Source: DATBJJ01 sp036556425 (GTDB taxonomy: Bacteria; Acidobacteriota; Vicinamibacteria; Vicinamibacterales; 2-12-FULL-66-21). Taken from it: 64,000 bases of DNA. Made by a program: the position numbers and the translations under genes. This document shows positions 50,933-60,413 of this stretch, piece by piece. Within the stretch, counting starts at the first letter, position 1; each line of letters starts with the position of its first letter. The notes beneath the pieces are model-generated. The model made no database searches and was not told where the DNA came from. It was given only the letters and a program-made list of their open reading frames with translations. Location: assembly GCA_036556425.1 (NCBI GenBank), contig DATBJJ010000181.1:26371-90370 (forward strand). Direction: 5' to 3'.

Positions 50933-52603
50933 TCAATACAACACAAAGGTGTAAATCGTATCGTCGACGCCGACGAGCAGGTACTGACGTCCGTCCAGCA
51001 TGTAGGTCTGCGGCGGGCTCGTGACGTTGCCGACGTGCGAATGCCAGAGCGGCGTCCCTTTCGCCGCATCGTACGCGACGATGTTGCCGCCGGCGTCGCC
51101 GGCGAACACGAGACCGCCGGCGGTCGCGAGCAGTCCGCCGCCGCCACCGCCGCCACCAAATCCAGGATACGGACGGCGCCATGCGATCTTGCCGGTCTTG
51201 TAGTCGATCGCCGTCAGGAAGTTCCCCGCCGATCCGACGTTCACCTGCTCCTGACCGCCGAGCCCCATCGAGCCGCGCGGATCCAAATCGGTCAGATAGA
51301 AGATCGAGTAGCCGTTTCGCTCGGACACGTAGAAGAGCCCCGTGTCCGGCGAGTACGCGGGAGGCTCCCAATTGATCGTCCCGCCGGCCGTCGGCGAGAC
51401 GAGCGCGCCGCCGATCGACGCATCCTTGTCGAGATTCCGGCGGAGCGATCCGTTCTCCGCGATGCTCTTGACCCAATTCGTCGAGAGGCCGTACTTGCTC
51501 GTGACGATGTGCTGGCCGGTGACGCGATCGAGCGTGAAGAAGTACCCGTTGCGCGCCGCGGTCGAGACGAGCTTCCGCTTCTTGCCATCAATCACGCCGT
51601 CGATCAGGATCGGCGTCTGCGCCGAATCCCAGTCGTGCATGTCGTGCGGCGAGGTCTGGAAGTACCACGCCATCTTGCCAGTCTCGACGTTCACCGCGAC
51701 GAGCGAGCACGTGAATAGATTGTCGCCGTCGCCTCGTCCGGGCGTATACGCCGGCGTCGGATTGCCCGTGCCGAAGATATAGAGCTTCGTTTCCGGATCG
51801 TAGGCGCCCGGAAGCCATGGCTGCGCGCCGCCGTGGCGCGCGGCGTCGAGACTTGGCCACGTCTCGATCCCTGGGTCGCCGGGATTCATCGGCACCGTAT
51901 AGAACTTCCACTTCAGCTCGCCGGTCTCGGGATCGAACGACTGCAGGAACCCCGGTGCGTCGAGATCGTTGCCCGTGCCGACGAGGACGTGGTTGTCGAC
52001 GATGACCGGCGCCGTCGTCGAGAAGTACTGCAGGCTCAGGTCGGCGATGACTTTGTGCCAGCGCTCCTTGCCCGTTTTCGCTTCGAGCGATACGAGGTAG
52101 TTGTCGGGCGTCTCCATGTAGAGGAAGTCGTTCCACATGCCGAGCCCGCGATTGGCGATGTGCGTGCCGCCTCGCGTTTTCCAGAAGTAGTGCCACAGCT
52201 CGTGGCCGTCGCGCGCGTCGAGCGCCCACGCGTTGTCCGGCATCGTGACATAGATTGTCCCGTCGACGATGAGCGCCGAGCCCTTCAGCGATCCGCCGCC
52301 CGACGCGAATTCGCCGGTGCCTTCGCCGCCGACAATCACGCGTCCGCCGCCGCGCCCGCCGAAAGGACTGCCCTGGCCCTCGTTGAGCCTGGCGACCCAC
52401 GCGAGCGTGAGGTTCTTCACCGTGGCGCGGTTGATCTGCTTCAACGCGCTGTAGCGCTTGCCTGAATAATCGCCCGAGTAGGTCGGCCACGATTCGGCCA
52501 GCGGCTTGAGAAGATCTGCGGGCGCGACGCCCTTCCCCTGCGCGCCGATCGCGATCGGAAGGAGCGCGGCGGCCGCGGCGACCACGTATTTGCTGATGGT
52601 CAT
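50933..52603 (-). CDS. PQQ-dependent quinoprotein (alcohol/sugar dehydrogenase-type propeller)
   Basis: 556 aa with signal peptide. The eight-blade propeller start reads SWPTYSGDYSGKRYSALKQI, followed by W-motif blades (ALDARDGHELWHYFWKTRGG, DPETGELKWKFYTVPMNPG, DYKTGKIAWRRPYPGFGGG). PQQ/calcium residues lie in the family-typical positions but I could not confirm each. No fused cytochrome domain; a dihaem cytochrome c gene overlaps its start by 4 nt. Likely a periplasmic alcohol or sugar dehydrogenase. A poly-Gly run follows GFGGGGGGGG. Confidence 0.9.
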   Translation of the reverse strand: MTISKYVVAAAAALLPIAIGAQGKGVAPADLLKPLAESWPTYSGDYSGKRYSALKQINRATVKNLTLAWVARLNEGQGSPFGGRGGGRVIVGGEGTGEFASGGGSLKGSALIVDGTIYVTMPDNAWALDARDGHELWHYFWKTRGGTHIANRGLGMWNDFLYMETPDNYLVSLEAKTGKERWHKVIADLSLQYFSTTAPVIVDNHVLVGTGNDLDAPGFLQSFDPETGELKWKFYTVPMNPGDPGIETWPSLDAARHGGAQPWLPGAYDPETKLYIFGTGNPTPAYTPGRGDGDNLFTCSLVAVNVETGKMAWYFQTSPHDMHDWDSAQTPILIDGVIDGKKRKLVSTAARNGYFFTLDRVTGQHIVTSKYGLSTNWVKSIAENGSLRRNLDKDASIGGALVSPTAGGTINWEPPAYSPDTGLFYVSERNGYSIFYLTDLDPRGSMGLGGQEQVNVGSAGNFLTAIDYKTGKIAWRRPYPGFGGGGGGGGLLATAGGLVFAGDAGGNIVAYDAAKGTPLWHSHVGNVTSPPQTYMLDGRQYLLVGVDDTIYTFVLY

Positions 52604-53499
52604 TTCAACGTCACCAGGTAAGCCGTCACGTCGTGCATGTCCTTGTCCGTCAGGATTCCCAACAGATCTCGATGGCCTTTCAACGGATCGTTGATCTCGA
52701 CCTTCGGACGATCGCCGTCGCGCCGGAACGTCCGCTCCGTTCCGTCGGGTTGAATCAGCGTCAGGATGAAGTCGTCGTAGCGGCGCAGCGGCCCCTCCAC
52801 CTTTTCGCCATCGGGAAGCGTCACCGTCGCCGTGACAACGGCACCGTTCGATCCACGTCCGCCTCCGCCGCGGCCGCCGCGGCCGCGTCCACCGCCGCCG
52901 CCTCCAGAGACCCAGAGATTCTGAATCGTCTTCGCATCCGGCGCGCGCGAGCCGATGCCCTGGAGATTGCTCGGATGGCACGTCACGCACTTCGCGGTGA
53001 AGAACGCCTGACCGGCCGCGGCATCGCCGACGAGAACATCGGGCGGTGGCGTGTTCGTTTCCGGCGGTCTACCCTGCCGTCCACCGAGCGCGAGCAGATG
53101 ATGAAGGAACGAGGCGACCGCCTGCGCGTCCGCATCGTTCACCGGCATCGGCGGCATGCCCTTCTCGGGGCGGCCCTTCTGAATGACGGGGACGATCAGC
53201 TCTCCACTGTTGTCCGCGAGCACGAGCTGCGATCGCAGGAGGTTCGGCCCGCCGAGCTGTCCGCCGCGCGCGTCGACGCCGTGGCACGCGCTGCACGTCA
53301 CCGAATAGATCGATCGGCCCCGCTCGATCGCGGCCGGATCGCCAGGAGGCCGCTGCTGCGCTGGATACACAGCGCCTCGACCTTGGCCGCCTTCGCGCCA
53401 GCCGAGGGTGCGCGCGTGGACGGACGACAGCGAGGATGAAGGTACGAATGCCGCGAGCGACACGACCCACACGGCAGCGATAGTGACGACATTTCTCAT
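52600..53499 (-). CDS. Dihaem cytochrome c, exported
   Basis: 299 aa. A signal peptide is followed by haem site 1 (CSACHG) and MPPMPV as likely axial Met region, then haem site 2 (CVTCHPSN) near residue 170. Between the second site and the end is a Gly/Arg run (GGGGGGRGRGGRGGGGRG) and a C-terminal domain (GPLRRYDDFILTLIQPDGTE). Its stop overlaps the quinoprotein ATG (ATGA), so the pair is a dehydrogenase-cytochrome unit passing electrons to the respiratory chain. Confidence 0.9.
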   Translation of the reverse strand: MRNVVTIAAVWVVSLAAFVPSSSLSSVHARTLGWREGGQGRGAVYPAQQRPPGDPAAIERGRSIYSVTCSACHGVDARGGQLGGPNLLRSQLVLADNSGELIVPVIQKGRPEKGMPPMPVNDADAQAVASFLHHLLALGGRQGRPPETNTPPPDVLVGDAAAGQAFFTAKCVTCHPSNLQGIGSRAPDAKTIQNLWVSGGGGGGRGRGGRGGGGRGSNGAVVTATVTLPDGEKVEGPLRRYDDFILTLIQPDGTERTFRRDGDRPKVEINDPLKGHRDLLGILTDKDMHDVTAYLVTLK

Positions 53500-53535
53500 G
53501 ATTGGATTCGAAGGCCCCCGACAAGATATCGCATT

Positions 53536-55215
53536 TTATTTCGCCGCGCCGCGGACGAGAGTCACGAGGCGGTCGACGGCGACGCCGGTCTTTCGCTCCC
53601 GCTCGCCGCCGGGCCATTCGATGACGACCGCGGCGATCTCCGCGGAGGCGCCGAGCCCGAAGTGCACGCGCGCGTCGCTCGCGGACAAATAGCTGCCGTC
53701 GGTGCGAACACGACGCCACAGCACAGGCTCACCCGCCCGCTCGATCCCAACGCGCGCGCCGAACGCAAATCGATTGCCGCGTCCGGCGCCCTGGTCGAGC
53801 CGCACCTGCAGCCAGTGTGTCTTGGTGGATTGGTTGAGCAGCAATCGCGCCGGCCCATTGTTGTTCGTGACGACGATGTCGAGGTCGCCGTCGTTGTCGA
53901 GATCGCCGAAGGCGGCGCCGCGTCCGATTTCCGCGCGCTGGAACGCCGGTCCCGCCGCCTTCGTCACGTCCGCGAACCGGCCGTCGCGCGTATTGTGGAA
54001 CAACAGGTTGCGCATTCGAAACGGGGCCGGTTGCCCGCGCTGCGCATCGATGACGTTGACCGCACCGTTCGCGGCAAACAGGTCGAGCCAGCCGTCGTTG
54101 TCGTAGTCGAGCCACTCGGTCCCGAAGCCCGTGAACGCCGCCGTCGGCGCCGTCAGCCCCGCCTTCGCCCGCCCATCGTCGAAACTGCCCTTGCCGTCGT
54201 TGACGTAGAGCGCGAAGGTCTCGCCGGCGATGTTGGTGACGAAGAGATCCTCGTCGCCGTCGCGATCGAAATCGCCGGAGGCGATGCCCATGCTGCCCTC
54301 GGGATTGCCCGACGCGTTGACGGCCGTTCCCGAGAGCAGACCTTCGTCCTTGAACGTTCCGTCATGCCGATTGATCCAGAGCTGGTTCGGCGTCGCATCG
54401 TTGGCGACGTAGAGGTCGAGCCAGCCGTCGCCGTCGTAGTCGCCGACCGTGACGCCGAGGCCGGCGCCGTCCGCTCTCGCGATGCCAGATTTCTCCGTTG
54501 CATCGACGAACTTGCCGTTGCCCTCATTGCGATAGAAACGGTCCGGCACGGGACGATACGCGCGCGGGCTGCAGTAGTCGCGCGAGCCGACGGAATCGTG
54601 GCAGACCTTGTTGTCCGCGACGGTGAAGTCGAGGTAGTTCGCGACGAAGAGATCCAGATCGCCGTCGCGATCGTGATCGATGAACGCGGCGCTGGTGCTC
54701 CAGAGCGGATCGCTGATGCCGGCATCGCGCGTGACGTCGGTGAACGTGCCGTTGCCGTTGTTGCGATAGAGCGTCTCCGGTCCGAAGGACGTGACGAGAA
54801 GATCGAGATCGCCGTCGTTGTCGTAGTCGCCGGTCGCAGCGCCCATGCCGTACCCGTGCGCCGCGATGCCCGCGCGATCCGTGACGTCCGTGAATCGCAG
54901 CAATCGCGCACCGTTGGCGGCAACGACGAGATCGTTTCGAAACAGCCGGCTCGTGCTCCGGGCTGACGGCTGACTGTCGCGCGAGGTCACATTTCCGCTC
55001 TGCACGAGGAAGACGTCGAGGTCGCCGTCGTTGTCGTAGTCGAACAACGCAACGCCCGCACCCATCACTTCCGGCATGTAGTACTGGCCCGATGCGCCGT
55101 TCCTGTGCTCGAATGTCAGGCCAACGGCTGCCGCGGATTCGACGAAGAGCGCTTCCGCCTGAAGGCCAAACAGCGCGGCAATGCCCACAGCGAGGATCGG
55201 GATCGCCCGAATCAT
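53536..55215 (-). CDS. ASPIC/UnbV (CRTAC1-like) FG-GAP protein
   Basis: 559 aa with signal peptide. About six FG-GAP calcium loops: ALFDYDNDGDLDVFLVQSG, ATGDYDNDGDLDLLVTSFG, FIDHDRDGDLDLFVANYLD, VGDYDGDGWLDLYVANDATP, GDFDRDGDEDLFVTN, GDLDNDGDLDIVVTNNNGP. The C-terminal UnbV domain reads WLQVRLDQGAGRGNRFAFGA and VRTDGSYLSASDARVHFGLG. Secreted, probably adhesive or substrate-binding. Overlaps the upstream TPR gene by 4 nt. Confidence 0.93.
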   Translation of the reverse strand: MIRAIPILAVGIAALFGLQAEALFVESAAAVGLTFEHRNGASGQYYMPEVMGAGVALFDYDNDGDLDVFLVQSGNVTSRDSQPSARSTSRLFRNDLVVAANGARLLRFTDVTDRAGIAAHGYGMGAATGDYDNDGDLDLLVTSFGPETLYRNNGNGTFTDVTRDAGISDPLWSTSAAFIDHDRDGDLDLFVANYLDFTVADNKVCHDSVGSRDYCSPRAYRPVPDRFYRNEGNGKFVDATEKSGIARADGAGLGVTVGDYDGDGWLDLYVANDATPNQLWINRHDGTFKDEGLLSGTAVNASGNPEGSMGIASGDFDRDGDEDLFVTNIAGETFALYVNDGKGSFDDGRAKAGLTAPTAAFTGFGTEWLDYDNDGWLDLFAANGAVNVIDAQRGQPAPFRMRNLLFHNTRDGRFADVTKAAGPAFQRAEIGRGAAFGDLDNDGDLDIVVTNNNGPARLLLNQSTKTHWLQVRLDQGAGRGNRFAFGARVGIERAGEPVLWRRVRTDGSYLSASDARVHFGLGASAEIAAVVIEWPGGERERKTGVAVDRLVTLVRGAAK

Positions 55216-56612
55216 TTCAGCTTCGCGATCTCGCGATCGATCGCGTCCGCCAGGTCCTTCTGCCCGAACGCTATCGCGAGCTGGCGCGCCTCGAGCGACC
55301 ACTTCAGTCCCTCGTCCTTGTGACCCGCGCGCACGTGCGCAGTGGCGAGACCGAAGAGGTAGCGCGGCGTCTCGGCGTCGCGCGGCTGCTGCAGCTTGTC
55401 GAGCTCGACGATCGCCTCCTCGGTTCGAGTGAGCGCAATCAACGCGCGTCCCAGGTTGAAGCGCGCCAGCCTGAAGGTCGGCTGCGCGTCGATCGCGCGG
55501 CGGTACTCCGCGGCGGCCGACTCGAAATCGCGGCGGCGCTCGAGAATCTGCCCGAGGTTGTTGCGCGCCTGCGCGTGCAGCGGGTTGATCTCGAGCGCGC
55601 GGCGGTACGCGTCCTCGGCCGGACCCCAACGATCCTGCAATCCCTGAATCACGCCGTAGTCGTAGTGCACGTCCGCGAGATCGGCGCGCGCCGCGATCGC
55701 CGCGCGGTAGTGTTCCTCCGCCTGCGGCCAATTGCGCGCGCGGCCGTACAGCCCGATCAGATTCGCGTGCGCGTCGACCATCGACGGATCCGCCGCCAAG
55801 GCGTCTTCGTGCGCCTTGATCGCGCCGTCGACGTCGCCGGCCTCCGCGAGAGAGACGCCGCGCCTCACGAGCGCCCGGGGATCGTCGCGCACGCTCGTCA
55901 CGGAGGCGAGCACGGGATCGTCGATCGCCGGCCAGCGCGCGCCGTAGCGCGCGTGCTCCTCGAGCGCGCGTACGGCGGCGTCCGTCTTCCCCAGCGCTCT
56001 ATAGGAGCGCGCGAGCGCGTAATACGCCGCGCCCAGCTCGGGGAAGAGCGCGACGGCGCGCTCGAATTCCTTGATCGCATCGGCGTGGCGCCGCTCCGCC
56101 GCGGCAATGCGTCCAAGCCCCATGTGCGCGGCCGGTTCCGCCGCGGGCTCCCGGACGAGCGCCTCGAACTCGCGGCGGCTCCGTTCGAGATCGCCAGCCT
56201 CGAGGCGCGCTTCCGCCAATCGCACGCGCGCGGGGAGATAGCCGTTGGAAATCGCGAGCGCTTCGTCGAGACGGGTCACCGCCTCCGCGTGGCGCGCGAG
56301 GCGTTGGAGAACGACCGCATCCAGGTAGGGCCAGTCGAAGGTTCGCGGCGCGAGCGCCTGCGCCCGGCTGTACGCGTCGTGCGCGCTTTCCCACTGCTCC
56401 CAGGCGTGCAGCACGCGCCCGAGCGCGCCGACCGCCGCGGCATTTCGCGGCTGCGCCATCGCTTCTTTGTACGCGCGTGAGACCGCCGCGCGCGCGGCCG
56501 CCGGAAACCGATCGATCGCGACAACCGGCAGCGATGAATCTTGCGCGATGGTCGGCGCGCCGACGGCAAGCACACTCACGAGCGCCAACGCCCGAGCTCG
56601 TCGATGCGGCAT
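55212..56612 (-). CDS. Secreted TPR-repeat protein
   Basis: 466 aa, signal peptide ending TIAQ. Around ten TPR units across the whole chain, for example AAVGALGRVLHAWEQWESAH and AHANLIGLYGRARNWPQAEE. First gene of a likely four-gene operon (TPR, ASPIC/UnbV, cytochrome c, quinoprotein) with 4-nt, 36-bp and 4-nt junctions. Such TPR proteins typically accompany ASPIC/UnbV proteins in Acidobacteria. Confidence 0.9.
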   Translation of the reverse strand: MPHRRARALALVSVLAVGAPTIAQDSSLPVVAIDRFPAAARAAVSRAYKEAMAQPRNAAAVGALGRVLHAWEQWESAHDAYSRAQALAPRTFDWPYLDAVVLQRLARHAEAVTRLDEALAISNGYLPARVRLAEARLEAGDLERSRREFEALVREPAAEPAAHMGLGRIAAAERRHADAIKEFERAVALFPELGAAYYALARSYRALGKTDAAVRALEEHARYGARWPAIDDPVLASVTSVRDDPRALVRRGVSLAEAGDVDGAIKAHEDALAADPSMVDAHANLIGLYGRARNWPQAEEHYRAAIAARADLADVHYDYGVIQGLQDRWGPAEDAYRRALEINPLHAQARNNLGQILERRRDFESAAAEYRRAIDAQPTFRLARFNLGRALIALTRTEEAIVELDKLQQPRDAETPRYLFGLATAHVRAGHKDEGLKWSLEARQLAIAFGQKDLADAIDREIAKLK

Positions 56613-56667
56613 GACGATTCAGCATAACAGGGCGGGGACACTCGCTCTGAGCGCCCTGAAAGAACAA

Positions 56668-56696
56668 GGGCCCGGTGGGGATTCCCCACCGGGCCC
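56668..56696. terminator. Strong hairpin terminator between convergent or tandem units
   Basis: GGGCCCGGTGGGG-ATT-CCCCACCGGGCCC: 13-bp perfect stem, 3-nt loop. On the minus strand it is followed by TTGTTCTTT, so it terminates the Oar-like receptor gene. Confidence 0.75.
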
Positions 56697-56708
56697 AGGC
56701 GAGTTGTC

Positions 56709-56750
56709 AGATCCGCGTAATCCGCGTTTATCCGCGCGATCCGCGTATCA
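56709..56750. repeat. CGCGGAT-type tandem repeat, second locus
   Basis: CAGATCCGCGTAATCCGCGTTTATCCGCGCGATCCGCGTATC: four ATCCGCG units at 9-10-bp spacing, beginning at the TGA stop of the Oar-like gene. Shares the string CAGATCCGCGTAATC with the array at 42926-43048. Confidence 0.85.
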
Positions 56751-59700
56751 GAATTGGAATCGCACGCCGAGCTGAAGCTGCCGCTCGATGTAAACAGAGT
56801 TCGTCAGGGCACCACCGCCGAGCACCTGCGTGATGCGCCCGAAGTTGGCGTTTGTAAAGCCACCGTCGGGATTCGCGAACACGGGGTGGTTGAAGATGTT
56901 GTTGCCCTGGAAGCGGAACTCCAGCCGACGTGTCCCGCCGAGCGGGAACGATCGGAACAGCGCGAGATCCGCGTTCCATGCGCCGGGGCCACGGAACTGG
57001 TTGCGTCCCGTGTTCCCCTGGCGAGCGCCCGGCTGCCCGAACTGGCTCGTGTCGAAATACAACCCGGCCGTGCCAACGAGGTCGGTCGTATTGTAGCCGC
57101 CGTTCAGGTCGGCGGTCTGCGTGGTTCCCCGCGTGTTGTAGGCAGTCCCGCTTGCAGTCATCGTGAACGGCGTGCCACTGAAAGCGCCAAACGTGCCATT
57201 CAGCTGCCAGTCGCCGAGGACGGCCTTCGTCATGCTCTCGTAGCTGCCGCTGCTCTGCCACGGCAACGCGTACGCGAACCCAATCTGGAAGTTATGGGTT
57301 CGATCGAAGCCGGCGAGCGCCCAGTTGCGGTCCTGTTCGAGCGGATGCTCCCAGTTCAGACCGGTGCGGCCGTCGTTGTCCGATTCGTTCATCGACTTGC
57401 TGAGCGTGTAGGCGCCCTTGAACATGAAGCCCTTCGTGAAGGACTTGTTCAGCGCGACCTGCAGCGAGTTGTAGCGCGTGTCGAGCCGCTGTCCCCACGA
57501 CTGGACGGCGTTGATTCGGCCCTGGCTGATGAAGTACGGGCGCGCCTGATCGCCTCCGCCGTAAGTGCTCGGCAGATTGACGTCGACCCAGGCGTACCCG
57601 CCAGTACCCTTGGCTCCGACGTACGCCACGTCAATCGACATGTCCCACGGCAGACGACGCTCGAAGGCCGCGTTCCACGTCTGGACGAGCCCGCGGTCGA
57701 TGTTGCCGGGCTCGGGCGTCGCGATCCCCGCGGCGTTCGGCAGGGGCACACGGCCGCTGCTCTGATCGGGGGCGATGATGAGCGGAATGCCCTCATCGAG
57801 ACGATTGTAGAAGCCGAACGTCTCAGGCGTCGTGAATCTCGCGAAGACCACGATCGGATAGTTCAAATCGCCGCGCATCGGCCGCGCCCATCCCATCGCG
57901 TTGTAGGTGATGCCGTAGCCGCCGCGGAAGACGGTCTCTTCGTTGAGGCGGTAGATCGCGCCGAGCCGAGGCGCGAAATTGTCCTTGCCCGGCTTGAGCC
58001 CGACGTCTTTGGGATTGTCGCCCCGCCCGCCGAGAATCATCTGCAGCGGGTTCGACGCGAGGTCGAGCCGCTCCATGCCGCGGCCGTCGGCCCGCGTCAT
58101 GATCGGGTAGTACTCCCACCGCACGCCGAGATCGAGCGTCAGCTTCGGATTCAAGTTCCAGCGGTCGCGGAGATACAGCGCGTGCTGCCACTCGCGCCCC
58201 GTCATCAGGTCCGCCTGAACGCTCTTGGACACCTGCGAGGTGAGCCCCATCAGGAACGCCGCGTACGTGTTGTAGAAGTTCGAGGTCTGGCCGCCATTGA
58301 GCGCGGCGGCGTTGCCAGCGAAGTTGAACGCGCCGCGCGGGTTGTCGCTTTCTGGCTGCCAGTGGTCGAGATAGAGGAAGTTCATCGTGTAGCCGCCGCG
58401 GATATCGTGGCGCCCCGCCAGCTTCGACAGATTCGCGGCGATCGAATAAGTGCGCTCGTCGCGGAAGATCGGGTTCCAGCCGTCACGGTTGCCGACCGCG
58501 CTCAGACCCGTGTTGAACACCGGATACCCGGCGTAGCGCTCCCGGAACGTCTGACTCGCGAAGCTCTGATCGTTCGTGCCCGGAATGCCGAGCACGTCGA
58601 GGCCGAAGTTGCCGGCGTCGAAGTCCGGGCCGAGGACGTCCTGCTTCTGGCGCGCGAACCCGAACGTCGTGTCGAGGAGCAGCGTCGGTTTCAGCGTCCA
58701 CGTCTGGCCCGCCGTGAACGAGTACACCTTCGTGAAGCCGCCGTCACCGCTGGCGTTCGGATCCGGTCCGAGGTAGTTCGTGAGGTCATCGACGGTCGCG
58801 TCCATGAAGCTGAACTTGCCCCAGATCTGGTGCGTCTGGCTGCGGTTGTAGTTGATCTTGACGTCGTAGTTCGAACGATCGGTCGTTCTATTCTCGGTGC
58901 GGGTGTAGTTGTTGGTCAGGTTGCCGGCGCCGAATCCGGTCGTGTTCGGCATCGGATACAACAGATCGATGATCCGGCGCGCGGCGGGACTAATCAGATT
59001 CGACGGAATCCGGTTGCCGTCGAACGCCGTGCGGCCCGTGCCGTTGGTGTTGCCAGTGAACGGGTTGTAAATCTGCTGCAGCGAGCCGTTCGTGTTGATG
59101 GCGCCGCTCATGTCGCCGTTGCGCATCGCGGCAGTCGGCACGGTGAAGAACGTGGCGGTGCTCTGCGTCCGTTTGTAGCCCTCGAACGACCCGAAGAAGA
59201 ACACTTTGTTCCGCGCGATCGGTCCGCCGAGGGTGCCGCCGAAGTTGTTCTGCTCGAGCGGGAGTTTGGCCGGCTTGCTCGCCGAACCAAAGTAGAACGG
59301 CGACGCGTTCATCTTGTCGTTCATGAAGAACTCGAAGCCCGAGCCCTTGAGCTGGTTCGTGCCCGACTTGGTGACGACGGTAATCGCCGCGCCGCCTGCC
59401 ATCCCCTGCTCGGCGTCGAACGTGCTGGTCGAGATGTTGACCGTGTCGATCGTCTCGGCCGGCGAGATGTACATGTTGTGGTTCGGCAGCCAGATGTTCA
59501 GGTTCGTCGCGCCGTCGGTGCGCGTCGAGTTGTTCGTGTTCGCCTGGCCGTTGACGTTGGTCGCCAAGGAGCGCGCCGGTGTGTCCGTCTCCGCGTTGCC
59601 GAACGCCATCGGCGTGGTGCCAGGCACCAGATTGATGAGGGCCTGATAGTTGCGGAAACGATTCAGCGGAATCGCCGTGATCTCCGACGACTTCAGCTCG

Positions 59701-60134
59701 GTGTTCACCGCGACTTTGTCGGTCTGGAGGAGCTGCGCCTCGGACGCGACGGTCACGGTTTCGCTGACCGTGCCGACTTCCATGGCCATGTCGATGCGGG
59801 AGATTTGACCGACCGAGACGGGCACGTTCGAGCGCACGCCCTCGCGGAATCCCTGCAGGGTAATCTTCACGTCGTACGGACCGGGCAAGACGCTCGCGAA
59901 CGAGTACTGCCCGTCGGTATTCGTGACCGTCTCCATCTTCAGGTTCGTGTCCTTGTTGACGATGGTGACGGTGGCGCCGGGCACGGTCGCGCCCTGCGCG
60001 TCCTTGACGGTGCCGACGATGCTGCCATACAGCACCTGCGCGAGCGCTGGCGCGGCTGCGAGGCAGATGGTAAGAATGGTGGCGCCGAGCACGAGCCTAC
60101 GGAGATCGAAGAACCGAGATCGACTATCGCCCAC
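56748..60134 (-). CDS. Oar-like TonB-dependent receptor with carboxypeptidase regulatory-like domain
   Basis: 1128 aa from GTG after GAGGGAGGGATCT. A signal peptide ends ALAQ. Residues about 25-110 form the CarboxypepD_reg-like domain (GSIVGTVKDAQGATVPGATV, NTDGQYSFASVLPGPYDVKI). A plug follows (SEITAIPLNRFRNYQALINL, with a TonB-box-like stretch not evident). The C-terminal 700 residues are barrel strands (NFAPRLGAIYRLNEETVFRG) ending in Phe. It imports large ligands such as oligosaccharides or siderophores, or acts as an adhesin. One gene, with no SusD-like partner. Confidence 0.93.
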   Translation of the reverse strand: MGDSRSRFFDLRRLVLGATILTICLAAAPALAQVLYGSIVGTVKDAQGATVPGATVTIVNKDTNLKMETVTNTDGQYSFASVLPGPYDVKITLQGFREGVRSNVPVSVGQISRIDMAMEVGTVSETVTVASEAQLLQTDKVAVNTELKSSEITAIPLNRFRNYQALINLVPGTTPMAFGNAETDTPARSLATNVNGQANTNNSTRTDGATNLNIWLPNHNMYISPAETIDTVNISTSTFDAEQGMAGGAAITVVTKSGTNQLKGSGFEFFMNDKMNASPFYFGSASKPAKLPLEQNNFGGTLGGPIARNKVFFFGSFEGYKRTQSTATFFTVPTAAMRNGDMSGAINTNGSLQQIYNPFTGNTNGTGRTAFDGNRIPSNLISPAARRIIDLLYPMPNTTGFGAGNLTNNYTRTENRTTDRSNYDVKINYNRSQTHQIWGKFSFMDATVDDLTNYLGPDPNASGDGGFTKVYSFTAGQTWTLKPTLLLDTTFGFARQKQDVLGPDFDAGNFGLDVLGIPGTNDQSFASQTFRERYAGYPVFNTGLSAVGNRDGWNPIFRDERTYSIAANLSKLAGRHDIRGGYTMNFLYLDHWQPESDNPRGAFNFAGNAAALNGGQTSNFYNTYAAFLMGLTSQVSKSVQADLMTGREWQHALYLRDRWNLNPKLTLDLGVRWEYYPIMTRADGRGMERLDLASNPLQMILGGRGDNPKDVGLKPGKDNFAPRLGAIYRLNEETVFRGGYGITYNAMGWARPMRGDLNYPIVVFARFTTPETFGFYNRLDEGIPLIIAPDQSSGRVPLPNAAGIATPEPGNIDRGLVQTWNAAFERRLPWDMSIDVAYVGAKGTGGYAWVDVNLPSTYGGGDQARPYFISQGRINAVQSWGQRLDTRYNSLQVALNKSFTKGFMFKGAYTLSKSMNESDNDGRTGLNWEHPLEQDRNWALAGFDRTHNFQIGFAYALPWQSSGSYESMTKAVLGDWQLNGTFGAFSGTPFTMTASGTAYNTRGTTQTADLNGGYNTTDLVGTAGLYFDTSQFGQPGARQGNTGRNQFRGPGAWNADLALFRSFPLGGTRRLEFRFQGNNIFNHPVFANPDGGFTNANFGRITQVLGGGALTNSVYIERQLQLGVRFQF

Positions 60135-60246
60135 AGATCCCTCCCTCAAAAGAAACGGAACAGGCAAGTCGTACAAGGTGATGCCGAACGTACGCGGGCA
60201 GGACTGATTCCCTCCCTTCCTCCCAGAGTGGAAGAAACCGAGTATG

Positions 60247-60272
60247 TAAACCGTTTCGCTAAAGCGTTTCGC
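60247..60272. promoter_or_regulatory. Tandem 13-bp operator-like repeat upstream of the Oar-like gene
   Basis: TAAACCGTTTCGC and TAAAGCGTTTCGC are directly adjacent (12 of 13 identical). Each contains AAA(C/G)CGTTT, like LacI/GalR-type sites with a central CG. They lie 113-138 bp upstream of the GTG start, a position suited to repressor or activator control. Confidence 0.45.
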
Positions 60273-60413
60273 GCGCCGGCGCCCTCGGCGGAGGATGCGC
60301 GGGGACGGTTGTCGGCGGTGAGGCGACCGTAACACAACCCTGGGTGTCCGGGCAATGAGATTAGCGTGATCAGGTTATTCTCAAAAATCGATTGTCTAGA
60401 CCGGTCTCGGGGC

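Noticed and set aside
56754..60332. A 1192-codon open frame antisense to the Oar-like receptor, similar in length to the receptor itself
   Set aside because: Composition is Arg/Val/Glu-rich with no domain, signal or ribosome-binding site; it is the expected codon-position shadow of a GC-rich gene. The receptor strand has clear domains.
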